The notes under the pieces were generated by a model. That model was not told the origin of the DNA and ran no database searches. It was given only the letters and a program-made list of their open reading frames with translations. From Halomonas beimenensis (GTDB lineage Bacteria > Pseudomonadota > Gammaproteobacteria > Pseudomonadales > Halomonadaceae), in contig NZ_CP021435.1 in assembly GCF_002549795.1 (NCBI RefSeq), forward strand, positions 1-64,000: DNA of 64,000 bases. Reading direction: 5' to 3'. Shown piece after piece: positions 45,678 to 53,775 of the stretch. The position numbers and the translations under genes were made by a program. The stretch's first letter is position 1. Each line of letters starts with the position of its first letter.

Positions 45678-46985
45678 TCAGGGTGACGCCGGATCGAAGT
45701 GGGAATCCAGCCCGGCCCAGACGTCGACGTAGTCGCGCTGGCGGAAGTCCGCGTTCAGGGCCGCCTCGGTGGGCTGGAAGACGTAGCGGCTCTCGAACAT
45801 GAAGGCCAGGGTATTGCCCTGATACTGGGGCGTCAGCTCCGCGTTCGAGGCCTTCTCGAAGGTCTCGGCGTCCGGGCCGTGGGGCGACATGCAGTTGTGC
45901 AGGCTGGCGCCGCCGGGCACGAAGCCTTCCGCCTTGGCGTCGTACTCGCCGTGGATCAGGCCCATGAACTCGCTCATCAGGTTGCGATGGAAGTAGGGCG
46001 GGCGGAAGGTGTCCTCGGCGACCATCCAGCGCGGCGGGAAGATCACGAAGTCGACGTTGGCCATCCCCGGGGTGTCGGAGGCCGAGGTCAGCACGGTGAA
46101 GATCGACGGGTCCGGATGGTCGAAGCTCACGGTGTTGATGGTGTTGAAGCGAGCCAGGTCGTACTTGTAGGGGGCGTAGTTGCCGTGCCAGGCCACCACG
46201 TCCAGCGGGGAGTGATCCAGGCGGGCGGACCAGAAGGCCCCGGAGAACTTGGCCACCAGCTCGAAGTCACCCTTCAGGTCCTCGTAGGCGGCCACGGGGG
46301 TGAGGAAGTCCCGCGGGTTGGCCAGGCCGTTGGCGCCGATGGGCCCGAGGCCGGGCAGCTCCAGGGGACTGCCGTAGTTCTCGCAGATATAGCCCCGAGC
46401 GGCGTCACGGCCCTCGGCCAGGCGCACCTGGAACTTGACCCCCCGCGGGATGACGGCGATCTCGCCGCCGGTCACCTCGAGCTCGCCGAACTCGGTGCGT
46501 AGCCGCAGGGTGCCCAGCTGAGGCACGATCAGCAGCTCGCCGTCGGCGTCGTAGAAGAAGCGTTCGGTCATGTCGCGGTTGCAGGCGAAGAGGTGCACGC
46601 CGCAGCCGGCCTGGGTGCCGGCGTCGCCGTTGACGGCGATGGTGACCAGGCCGTCGACGAAGTCGGTAGGGGCCTCCGGCACCGGCAGTGGATCCCAGCG
46701 CATCTGGTTGGGGTCGGCGGCGGGGCGGGCCGGCGGGGCGGTGACCACGGCGTCGTGCGGCAGGCGACGGTAGGCGCTCTGGGCTACCGAGGGGCGGATG
46801 CGATAGAGCCAGGAGCGCAGGTTCTGGTGACGCGGCGAGGTGAAGGCCGAGCCCGTCAGTTGCTCGGCATAGAGCCCGTAGGCGCAACGCTGGGGGGAGT
46901 TCTGCCCTTCCGGCAAGGCGCCGGCCAGGGCCTCGGTGGCGAAGTGATTGCGGAAACCCGGTTGATAGTCGAGCGCTGTTGTCAT
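45678..46985 (-). CDS. hmgA: Homogentisate 1,2-dioxygenase
   Basis: Fe(II) ring-cleavage dioxygenase of tyrosine/phenylalanine catabolism. 435 residues from ATG 46985 (AGAGGT upstream). [19 protein letters not shown] at the N-terminus, [17 protein letters not shown] near 280, ISRGEY-equivalent [33 protein letters not shown] (in parts) with iron ligands His and Glu near 330-365. First gene of the operon, divergent from a MarR regulator over two operators. Hpd (4-hydroxyphenylpyruvate dioxygenase) is not in the window. Confidence 0.97.
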   Translation of the reverse strand: MTTALDYQPGFRNHFATEALAGALPEGQNSPQRCAYGLYAEQLTGSAFTSPRHQNLRSWLYRIRPSVAQSAYRRLPHDAVVTAPPARPAADPNQMRWDPLPVPEAPTDFVDGLVTIAVNGDAGTQAGCGVHLFACNRDMTERFFYDADGELLIVPQLGTLRLRTEFGELEVTGGEIAVIPRGVKFQVRLAEGRDAARGYICENYGSPLELPGLGPIGANGLANPRDFLTPVAAYEDLKGDFELVAKFSGAFWSARLDHSPLDVVAWHGNYAPYKYDLARFNTINTVSFDHPDPSIFTVLTSASDTPGMANVDFVIFPPRWMVAEDTFRPPYFHRNLMSEFMGLIHGEYDAKAEGFVPGGASLHNCMSPHGPDAETFEKASNAELTPQYQGNTLAFMFESRYVFQPTEAALNADFRQRDYVDVWAGLDSHFDPASP

Positions 46986-47007
46986 TCTGTGCGACCTCTG
47001 TTCATTG

Positions 47008-47021
47008 GTTTCATATGAAAC
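47008..47021. promoter_or_regulatory. Operator 1 of the hmgA/marR divergent region
   Basis: GTTTCATATGAAAC, a 14-bp perfect palindrome, within the extended TTGGTTTCATATGAAAC. A possible hmgA -10 (minus-strand TATAGT, 47025-47020) abuts it, so binding here would block hmgA transcription. Confidence 0.75.
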
Positions 47022-47047
47022 TATATCGGGAATGCTAGACCCTGTTG

Positions 47048-47061
47048 GTTTCATATGCAAC
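47048..47061. promoter_or_regulatory. Operator 2 of the hmgA/marR divergent region
   Basis: GTTTCATATGCAAC, the same site with one change, inside TTGGTTTCATATGCAACCA. Spaced exactly 40 nt (about four helical turns) from operator 1. It covers an ATG at 47055, which argues that the marR gene starts downstream at 47097. Confidence 0.75.
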
Positions 47062-47096
47062 CATTTGTCGCCTCCTTCCCGATCGAGAGCGATGCG

Positions 47097-47558
47097 ATGC
47101 CCCCCGATCATGCCTCGGCGTCAGGCTTCGACCTGGAGCGCTTCCTGCCCTACCGGCTCAACAGCCTGGCCGACCGGATCAGCCAGGCCCTGGCCTGCCT
47201 CTACGAGACGCGTCATGACCTCAGCGTGGCCCAATGGCGGGTATTGGCGTGGCTGCATCATCGCGAGGAAATGACCGCCAAGCAGATCCGCGAGGCGACC
47301 CGCATGGACAAGGCCAAGGTTTCCCGGGCGGTGCAGGCGCTGGAGGATCGGGGGCTGATTCGGCGACGCCCCTCTCCGCAGGATCAGAGGGTCCAGGACC
47401 TGCGGCTCACCGCGGCGGGAAAGGACCTGCTGGCGGAGTTGATTCCCGAGGCCAGGGCCTGGGAAGCGGAGCTGGTGGCGCCGCTGTCCGTCGAGGAGTA
47501 CCGGGAGCTCCTCGACGTCATGGGCAAGCTGGAGCGCCAATTGGCGCGGCTGGAGTAG
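47097..47558 (+). CDS. MarR family regulator, probably of the hmgA operon
   Basis: 153 residues from ATG 47097 (GAGAG upstream); an upstream ATG at 47055 lies inside operator 2. Winged helix: [52 protein letters not shown] (in parts), followed by wing [14 protein letters not shown]. Divergent from hmgA with two identical palindromes between them, so it is the likely repressor of homogentisate degradation and of itself; the effector would be a pathway intermediate. In P. putida this job is done by an IclR protein, so the regulator type differs. Confidence 0.88.
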   Translation: MPPDHASASGFDLERFLPYRLNSLADRISQALACLYETRHDLSVAQWRVLAWLHHREEMTAKQIREATRMDKAKVSRAVQALEDRGLIRRRPSPQDQRVQDLRLTAAGKDLLAELIPEARAWEAELVAPLSVEEYRELLDVMGKLERQLARLE

Positions 47559-47572
47559 GGGCCCGCTCGGGC

Positions 47573-48409
47573 TCAGGCCAGGGCTTCCTCGGGGGCGGGC
47601 ACGCGGCCGCCGAGCAGGGCGGTGATCTCGTTGGCGGTGTCGCGGACCAGCTCGCCGAGCTCGGTGAGGCGCTCCTCGGGAATCCGCGCCATGGGGCCGG
47701 ACACCGAGATGGCGGCGAGCGGGGTGCCGTGCTCGTCGTGGATGCAGGCGGCCACGCAGTGCAGGCCGATGGCGTGCTCCTCGCGGTCGCAGGCGTAACC
47801 CTGCTGGCGAATCTCGGCCAGGCGCTCGCGCAGCTCGACGGGGTCGTGGATGGTATTGGTGGTCACCCGTGCCAGGCCCCGCTCGTCGAGCACGCGCTCG
47901 AGCTCGTCGTCGGGCAGCCAGGCCATCAGCGCCTTGCCCACCCCGGAAGCATGCAGCGGCGCCCGGGAGCCGAGCCGGGTGATCATGCGCATCATCTGCG
48001 GCGACTCGCTCTGGGCCAGGAAGACGGCGGTGCTGCCGTCGCGCACGCCCAGGTTGGCGGTCTCGCCGGTCTGGGCGGTCAGCCGGCGCAGGAAGGGACG
48101 GCTGGTGCCCACGAAGTCCCGGGCCTCGACGAAGCTGTTGCCGATGCGGAAGGTCTTGACGTCGATCTTCCACACCCCGAGCTCGTTGTCCTGGGTCACG
48201 AAGCCCTGGCTCTGCAGGGCCTGGAGCAGTCGATGGGTCGTGGAGGGGGCGAGTTCCGCCTGCTCGGCGATCTCGGACAGGGCCAGCCCGCCGGGGCTGG
48301 CCGCCAGGCGCTCGAGCAGGTTGAGCCCGCGCACCAGGGACTGGCTATGGCCGCCACTGCTCTTGCCGGATGCCGGTCGTCCCGCCGTTCTGCGCTTGAC
48401 TTCGCTCAC
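47573..48409 (-). CDS. IclR family transcriptional regulator
   Basis: 278 residues from GTG 48409, chosen for the GAGAGAGG just upstream; ATGs at 48448 and 48493 are less supported. N-terminal winged helix (LVRGLNLLERLAASPGGLALSEIAEQAELAPSTTHRLLQAL, in parts) and C-terminal IclR effector-binding domain (GVRDGSTAVFLAQSES, LHASGVGKALMAWLP, GLHCVAACIHDEHGTPLAAISVSGP in parts). Divergent from a D-amino-acid lyase gene, with a GGAAA-TCG-TTTCC palindrome in the gap, so it probably controls that gene and itself. Confidence 0.9.
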   Translation of the reverse strand: MSEVKRRTAGRPASGKSSGGHSQSLVRGLNLLERLAASPGGLALSEIAEQAELAPSTTHRLLQALQSQGFVTQDNELGVWKIDVKTFRIGNSFVEARDFVGTSRPFLRRLTAQTGETANLGVRDGSTAVFLAQSESPQMMRMITRLGSRAPLHASGVGKALMAWLPDDELERVLDERGLARVTTNTIHDPVELRERLAEIRQQGYACDREEHAIGLHCVAACIHDEHGTPLAAISVSGPMARIPEERLTELGELVRDTANEITALLGGRVPAPEEALA

Positions 48410-48478
48410 TGCCTCTCTCCCCGATTGATGCTGGCCGATCTCCAGCATACCGCGTCGAAGCCGCGCTGTCTTGCTTTC

Positions 48479-48491
48479 GGAAATCGTTTCC
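48479..48491. promoter_or_regulatory. Candidate IclR operator
   Basis: GGAAATCGTTTCC, a 5-3-5 palindrome typical of IclR-family sites, in the 149-nt gap between the iclR gene and the divergent lyase gene, 70 nt upstream of the former's start. Confidence 0.55.
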
Positions 48492-48558
48492 ACACTGGTG
48501 CCGGCATGAAAGTCTCGATTAGGCTGGTCGGCGACCCTGTGCCATCGCCGGAGAATCC

Positions 48559-49776
48559 ATGCCCCCTGCCTCCCCCTCCCTGGACAAGGGGTTGCCCGAG
48601 ACGGGCCACCGACTGCTCGCCGACGTCAGCCTGCCCGCCGCGGTGCTCCACGAGCGACCCCTGGCCCACAACCTGGCCTGGATGCAACGCTTCTGCGACG
48701 CCCATGGCGCCAGCCTCGCGCCTCACGGCAAGACCAGCATGGCGCCGGCCCTCTTCCACCGGCAACTCGCCGCCGGCGCCTGGGCCATCACCCTGGCCAC
48801 CGCGCCCCAGTGTCGTGCCGCCTTCGCCCATGGGGTGACGCGGCTGCTGATGGCCAACCAGCTGGTGGGGCGGGCCAACATGGCGATCGCCGCCGAGTTG
48901 CTGGCCGCCGGCGCCGAGCTCTATGTCCTGGTGGACTCGGTGGCCAACGTCCGCGAGCTGGAGGCCTTCTTCGGCGAGCGGGGCCTGCGCCTGCCGGTGC
49001 TGATCGAACTCGGTGTGCCCGGGGGGCGCTGCGGTTGCCGGGACCGCGACCAGGTGATGGCCCTGGCCCGGGCCGTCGACGACGCGGCGGCCCTGGAGCT
49101 GGCCGGGGTGGAGGGCTACGAGGGCGTGATCCGGGCCGAGGCCGGCCACGCCCCGGCCGCGGCGGTGGCCGCCTACGCCCGGGAGCTGGTGACGACCCTG
49201 CAGGCCCTGGACACCGATGGCCTGCTGCGGGTGGCCAGGCCGCTGGTCACCGCCTCCGGGTCGGCCTGGCATGACCTGATCGCCGAGGCCTTCCGGGATG
49301 CGGGCCTGGGCGAGCGAGTCCGCCGGGTGATGCGTCCGGGCTGCTACGTGACCCATGACCACGGGCTCTACGGCGAGGCTCAGGCGCGGTTGCTGGCGCG
49401 GCGTCCCGAGTTCGCCGAGGGCCTGCAGCCGGCCCTGGAGGTCTTCGCCCAGGTGCAGTCGCTGCCGGAGCCGGGGCTCGCCATCGTCGCCATGGGGCGG
49501 CGCGACGTCGGCGGTGATCGGTTGCCCGTGGCGCTGCGGCGGTATCGGGAGGGCGGCGCCGCGGACGCGGCCCTGTCGGCGGCCGGCTGGCGGGTGGAGA
49601 AGCTGATGGACCAGCACGCCTTCGTGGCGCTGCCGGCGGGTGTCGAGGACGTGGCGGTGGGAGACGTGGTGGCCTTCGGCATTTCCCACCCCTGCCTGAC
49701 CTTCGACAAGTGGCGGAAGTTGTGCCGGGTGAACCGGGACCTCGAGGTGGTCGAGGTCCTGGATACCTGCTTCTGA
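48559..49776 (+). CDS. DSD1/D-threonine aldolase-like PLP enzyme (D-amino-acid lyase)
   Basis: 405-residue fold-type III PLP enzyme of the alanine-racemase-N/D-serine-dehydratase-like group. PLP lysine is in LAPHGKTSMAPALF near 58; GYEGVIR near 191, MRPGCYVTHDHGLY near 258; the C-terminal DSD-like domain has the metal pair His and Cys in GISHPCLTFDKWR near 376. Likely a D-serine or D-threonine type deaminase or aldolase (amino acid deaminase); substrate is not certain. Divergent IclR gene probably controls it. Confidence 0.82.
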   Translation: MPPASPSLDKGLPETGHRLLADVSLPAAVLHERPLAHNLAWMQRFCDAHGASLAPHGKTSMAPALFHRQLAAGAWAITLATAPQCRAAFAHGVTRLLMANQLVGRANMAIAAELLAAGAELYVLVDSVANVRELEAFFGERGLRLPVLIELGVPGGRCGCRDRDQVMALARAVDDAAALELAGVEGYEGVIRAEAGHAPAAAVAAYARELVTTLQALDTDGLLRVARPLVTASGSAWHDLIAEAFRDAGLGERVRRVMRPGCYVTHDHGLYGEAQARLLARRPEFAEGLQPALEVFAQVQSLPEPGLAIVAMGRRDVGGDRLPVALRRYREGGAADAALSAAGWRVEKLMDQHAFVALPAGVEDVAVGDVVAFGISHPCLTFDKWRKLCRVNRDLEVVEVLDTCF

Positions 49777-49796
49777 CCGCCCCGGGCGGGGCGGTC
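49775..49796. terminator. Bidirectional terminator between the lyase and permease genes
   Basis: GACCGCCCCG / CGGGGCGGTC perfect inverted repeat overlapping the lyase stop, 13 nt from the convergent permease stop. No U-tract is present on either side, so this is a hairpin-based prediction only. Confidence 0.6.
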
Positions 49797-49809
49797 GGCG
49801 GACGACGCC

Positions 49810-51156
49810 TCAGACGTCGTCGCGGAAGGTGCGGTCGTGCTTGGGCAGCACCAGGTTGAGGATGATGGCGCACAGCGCGCCGGGGATCAGGCCGGACTCG
49901 ATGATCGCCTGGACGTTCTCGGTGAGGCCGGCATAGAGCCCTTCCTGGGCCGGCAGGCCCACGGCCGCGGACAGCGAGACGCCGATGATCACCATGTTGC
50001 GCTTGTTGAAGGGCACATGGGAGAGCATCTTGATGCCGGCGCTGGCGATCATGCCGAACATGATCAGCACGGCGCCGCCCAGCACGGCATTGGGGATGCT
50101 CGAGACCAGGGCGCCCAGCTTGGGCAGCAGGCCGGCCAGCACCAGGAAGACGCCGCCGATGGCCACCACGAAGCGGCTGACCACCCCGGTCAGGGCCACC
50201 ATGCCGACGTTCTGGCTGAAGCTGATCTGGGGGAAGGCATTGAAGATGGCCGCGAAGACGCTGGCCAGGCCGTCGGCCATGACCCCGCCGGACAGCTCCT
50301 TGGGCGTCGGCTCACGGTCCATGCCGCCGGCGGTGGTGCCGACGATGTCGCCGATGGACTCCGCGCAGGTCACCACCGCGAGCAGCACCACCGGCAGGAT
50401 GGCGGCCATGTGGAACTCCAGGCCGATGGTCAGCGGCATGGGCAGCGACAGCCAGTCGGCGGAGGCGATCTCGCCGAAGTTCACCAGGCCGAAGGCCACG
50501 GCGGTGCCATAGCCCACCACCAGCCCCACCAGCGGGGCGGCCTCGGACCAGATGCCGCGGCCGAACTGGTGCAGGCCCAGGGTGATCAGCAGCACCAGCC
50601 CGGCCAGCAGGATGTTGTGCAGGGCACCGAAGTCCTCGGCGCCGAAGCCGCCGCCGGCGTAGGCGAAGCCGACCGGCATCAGCAGGGTGCCGAGCATGAT
50701 CACGAAGGTGCCGGTGACCACCGGGGGGAAGAGGAAGCGTACCCAGGGCAGGAAGAGCCCCACCAGGGCCATGGCGACCCCGCCGCACAAGGCCGCACCC
50801 AGCGCCGCCGGCAGGCCCATGCCCACCGCGATGGGAATCAGCACCGGCACGAAGCCGAAGCTGGTGCCCATGACGATCGGCAGGCGGGCGCCGATCGGAC
50901 CCAGCCCCAGGGACTGTACCAGGGTGGCGACGCCGGCCACGAACATGGCGGCCTGGATCATGAAGGCGGTCTGCTCGGGGGGCAGGTCGGCGGCGCCGGC
51001 GATGATGATGGGCACGGTGACGTTGCCCACGAACATCGCCAGGACGTGCTGCAGGCCCAGCGGGATGGCCCGCCCCAGGGGCGGCATGGCGTTCACGTCA
51101 TGGGTGCTGCGCACCTTCGGGGGACTCGCCTCGGTGGCGGTATCGGACGTCGACAT
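49810..51156 (-). CDS. NCS2 family nucleobase permease
   Basis: 448-residue inner-membrane proton symporter with about 12-14 helices. NCS2 hallmarks: GLQHVLAMFVGNVTVPIII near 34, FGxV region GTSFGFVPVLIP near 97, the substrate-binding Glu in VTCAESIGDIVG near 272 and SQNVGMVALTGVVSR near 324. Motif composition is closer to xanthine/uric acid carriers (UacT/XanQ) than to UraA. Partner of the downstream-lying deaminase gene (52 nt), pointing to purine salvage. Confidence 0.9.
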   Translation of the reverse strand: MSTSDTATEASPPKVRSTHDVNAMPPLGRAIPLGLQHVLAMFVGNVTVPIIIAGAADLPPEQTAFMIQAAMFVAGVATLVQSLGLGPIGARLPIVMGTSFGFVPVLIPIAVGMGLPAALGAALCGGVAMALVGLFLPWVRFLFPPVVTGTFVIMLGTLLMPVGFAYAGGGFGAEDFGALHNILLAGLVLLITLGLHQFGRGIWSEAAPLVGLVVGYGTAVAFGLVNFGEIASADWLSLPMPLTIGLEFHMAAILPVVLLAVVTCAESIGDIVGTTAGGMDREPTPKELSGGVMADGLASVFAAIFNAFPQISFSQNVGMVALTGVVSRFVVAIGGVFLVLAGLLPKLGALVSSIPNAVLGGAVLIMFGMIASAGIKMLSHVPFNKRNMVIIGVSLSAAVGLPAQEGLYAGLTENVQAIIESGLIPGALCAIILNLVLPKHDRTFRDDV

Positions 51157-51208
51157 GGGCTCTCTCCTGTTGTCGTTGTTGGGAGTGGCTGAGGGTGTGG
51201 CCCGCCGC

Positions 51209-52564
51209 CTAGAGCGCGCTGCGCAGCGCCCGGGCGGCCTGGTCGTGGCGGGCCAGCAGGGCGTCGAGGTCGACGCCCGTCGGCTGGCCCTCGGTCACCC
51301 GCCACTGCCCGGCGACCATGACCCGGTCGGCTCGATGGGCGCCGCACAGCAGCAGGGCGGCGATGGGGTTCTCGGCGCCGGAGAAGCGCGGCTCGTCGAG
51401 GCGGAACAGCGCCAGATCGGCCTGCTGGCCGGCCTCGAGTCCGCCGATGTCGTCGCGGCCCAGGCACCGGGCCGAGCCTTGGGTGGCCCAGCGGATCACG
51501 TCCTCGTGGGTGACCCGGCTCGGCGCGTAGCGCAGCCGGCCCAGCAGCAGGGCCTGGCGCATCTCCTCGGCGAGGTTGGAGTGGTCGTTGGAGGCGGAGC
51601 CGTCCACCGCCAGGCCCACCGGGCAGCCGGCGGCCTCGAGCTCCAGGGTGCGGCACAGCCCTGAGCCCAGCACCATGTTCGAGGAGGGACAGTGGGCGAT
51701 ACCGGTGCCGGCGGCGCCGAGCCGGCTCACCTCCTCGTCGTTGAAGTGGATCCCGTGGGCCAGCCAGGTCCGGCTGCCCAGCCAGCCGACGGCCTCCAGG
51801 TACTCCAGGGGGCGCTGGCCGAACAACCGCTGGCAGTAGGCGGTCTCGGCCTCGGTCTCGGCCAGGTGGGTGTGCAGGCGCACGTCCTTCGCCCCGGCCA
51901 GCCGGGCGCTCTCCTGCATCAGCTCCCGGCTCACCGAGAACGGCGAGCAGGGCGCCAGGGCGATGGTGGTCATGGCGCCCTCGCCGCGCTGGTGGTAGGC
52001 GTCGATCAGCCGGGCGCTCTCGTCGAGGATGGTGGCCTCGTCCTGGACCACCGACTGGGGGGGCAGGCCGCCGTCGTCACGGCCCACGCTCATCGAGCCC
52101 CGGGTCAGGGCGGCGCGCACCCCCAGCCGCCGGGCGGTCGCCACCTGAACGTCGATCGCCTGCGAGAGCGCCCCGGAGAACACATAGTGATGGTCGGCCA
52201 CGGTGGTGCAACCGGACAGCAGCAGCTCCACCATCGCCAGCTCGCTGGCCACCGCCAGTTGGTCCTCGGTGAGGTTCGCCCAGACCTCGTAGAGCGTGGT
52301 CAGCCAGGGAAAGAGTTCCTTGTTCAGGGCCGGCGAATAGGCCCGGGTCAGGGTCTGGTAGAAGTGGTGATGGGTATTGACCAGGCCGGGCAGCAACACA
52401 TGGTCTCGAGCGTCGAAGGTCTCGTCGATCGGGGTGGCGGGCGTGCCGCCCGCCGGCACCGCCTCGAGGATTCGCGAGTCCCGGATCACCACGCCGCCGG
52501 CGGCACGGGCATCGCTGCAGCCCAGGGGGTGGCGAATCCACAGGGTCTTGGGGGTCGGGGTCAT
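51209..52564 (-). CDS. 8-oxoguanine deaminase-like amidohydrolase
   Basis: 451-residue amidohydrolase superfamily deaminase from ATG 52564 (GGGAGGA upstream). Metal and substrate motifs: LPGLVNTHHHFYQTLTRAY near 66, VADHHYVFSG near 120, HTHLAETEAE near 210, AHCPSSNMVLGSG near 285, AVDGSASNDHSNL near 318. It closely resembles the P. aeruginosa PA0142 type, which deaminates 8-oxoguanine to urate, and is also annotated as hydroxydechloroatrazine hydrolase. Pairing with an NCS2 permease supports a purine base as substrate. Promoter region has a minus-strand TTGACA at 52740. Confidence 0.85.
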   Translation of the reverse strand: MTPTPKTLWIRHPLGCSDARAAGGVVIRDSRILEAVPAGGTPATPIDETFDARDHVLLPGLVNTHHHFYQTLTRAYSPALNKELFPWLTTLYEVWANLTEDQLAVASELAMVELLLSGCTTVADHHYVFSGALSQAIDVQVATARRLGVRAALTRGSMSVGRDDGGLPPQSVVQDEATILDESARLIDAYHQRGEGAMTTIALAPCSPFSVSRELMQESARLAGAKDVRLHTHLAETEAETAYCQRLFGQRPLEYLEAVGWLGSRTWLAHGIHFNDEEVSRLGAAGTGIAHCPSSNMVLGSGLCRTLELEAAGCPVGLAVDGSASNDHSNLAEEMRQALLLGRLRYAPSRVTHEDVIRWATQGSARCLGRDDIGGLEAGQQADLALFRLDEPRFSGAENPIAALLLCGAHRADRVMVAGQWRVTEGQPTGVDLDALLARHDQAARALRSAL

Positions 52565-52702
52565 GTTGGTCCTCCCGGGTGTCCGCCTTCGGCGGCCCCT
52601 GTCGTGGGCCAAGGGTTACCCAAGTCTCGCGACGAACCAGAGCCTTGGTTCAGGTGCCTTCGACCAAGTGTGTACGCTGGTGTCGATCAATGAGCAACAT
52701 TG

Positions 52703-52712
52703 ATTGTGTACA
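52703..52712. promoter_or_regulatory. TTGT-N2-ACAA palindrome upstream of the deaminase-permease pair
   Basis: TTGTGTACAA in the 208-nt gap before the 8-oxoguanine deaminase gene, about 140 nt from its start, near a minus-strand TTGACA (52740-52735). TTGT/ACAA half-sites occur in GntR-type operators. A GATGCCC...GGGCATC hairpin follows at about 52725-52748, just after the EamA stop region. Confidence 0.35.
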
Positions 52713-52772
52713 AAATGATCGGCTTTGATGCCCTTGTCAAGATGGGCATCCCGGTCCCCCGGGACCCCGGGC

Positions 52773-53663
52773 TCAGTTCGGCGAGGCGGCCCGGCGGCGG
52801 CTCAGGCGGTCGCCGAACAGGTAGGCGGCCAGGGCCACCAGGATGACGACGGCGCCGGCCAGCATCGACGCCGAGGGGCGTTCCTGGTTCAAGGCCATGC
52901 CCAGCCCCAGCGCCAGGATCGGGGTGATCAGGGTCACCAGGGCCACGGTGGCGGCATGCAGCCGGGAGAGGATCAGGTAGTAGCAGAGGAAGCCGACCAG
53001 CGAGCCGAACAGCGCCAGATAGAGCACCGCCCAGCGGCCTCGTTCGCTGAGCGGAATGGACAGCGGCTCGCCACTGTTCAACCAGAGGACGAGGAAGCAG
53101 GGCAGGCTGAGGGCCAGCGCCCCGACGGTCTGCTGCAGCGGGCCGAGGCCGGCCGCCACCCGCTGCACGGCGATGCCGCTGCCGCTGAACAGGGTGACCG
53201 CGGCGAGCATCATGAGTAGGGCGCCGAGCTGGCCGCCGCCGACCCTGAGGCTGTCGAGGAAGACCACCGCGAGCCCCATCACCCCCAGGGTGCAGCCGAA
53301 CCAGTGCCAGCGGCCGAGTCGTCGGGCCCCGGGCAGGGCCTGGAGGATCAGCCCCGAGATCAGCGGGGCCATGCCGAACATGACCGAGAGCAGCCCGGAG
53401 GGCAGCTGCTGGGAGGCGTGGTAGCTCAGCGCCATGGCGCCGAAGACCCCCGGCACCGCGGCCCCGTAGCTCGCCAGCGCCCGGCGGTCGCGCCGCAGTC
53501 CGCTCCTCCGGAGCGTCAGGATCAGCGCGCCGATGACCAGGGCGATCGACATGCGCAGCATCACGCTGCCGATCGGTGCCCCGGCTTCGGCGCTCCACTT
53601 GATACCCAGGGGGGTGGTGGCCCACACCAGCACCACGATCAGATAGGCCGGTCCGGTCGGCAT
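52773..53663 (-). CDS. EamA family (DMT) transporter
   Basis: 296 residues from ATG 53663 (AAGGAT upstream), 10 predicted helices in two EamA repeats (about 5-140 and 148-285). YLIVVLVWATTPLGIKWSAE at the N-terminus (in part), and the second repeat ends LGLGMALNQERPSASMLAGAVVILVAL (in parts). Probably exports a small metabolite or amino acid; substrate unknown. The frame extends past the serA terminator to 53723 but that is not real. Confidence 0.9.
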   Translation of the reverse strand: MPTGPAYLIVVLVWATTPLGIKWSAEAGAPIGSVMLRMSIALVIGALILTLRRSGLRRDRRALASYGAAVPGVFGAMALSYHASQQLPSGLLSVMFGMAPLISGLILQALPGARRLGRWHWFGCTLGVMGLAVVFLDSLRVGGGQLGALLMMLAAVTLFSGSGIAVQRVAAGLGPLQQTVGALALSLPCFLVLWLNSGEPLSIPLSERGRWAVLYLALFGSLVGFLCYYLILSRLHAATVALVTLITPILALGLGMALNQERPSASMLAGAVVILVALAAYLFGDRLSRRRAASPN

Positions 53664-53724
53664 GACGGCATCCTTGTCGTATGGGGAGAAGCGAGCGGGC
53701 GTTCGTCGACGCCTGCTCGGCACG

Positions 53725-53755
53725 AAAAAAAACCGCCGCGTCGAGGACGCGGCGG
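53725..53755 (-). terminator. serA terminator
   Basis: Perfect 10-bp stem CCGCCGCGTC / GACGCGGCGG with GAG/CTC loop (53733-53755), followed on the minus strand by eight T (53732-53725). 20 nt after the serA stop. A textbook rho-independent terminator. Confidence 0.95.
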
Positions 53756-53775
53756 CGGCAGGACCTCGGGCGGTC

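Noticed and set aside
44602..45732. 376-codon plus-strand frame over fahA
   Set aside because: Antisense to fumarylacetoacetase, which has clear motifs and operon context.
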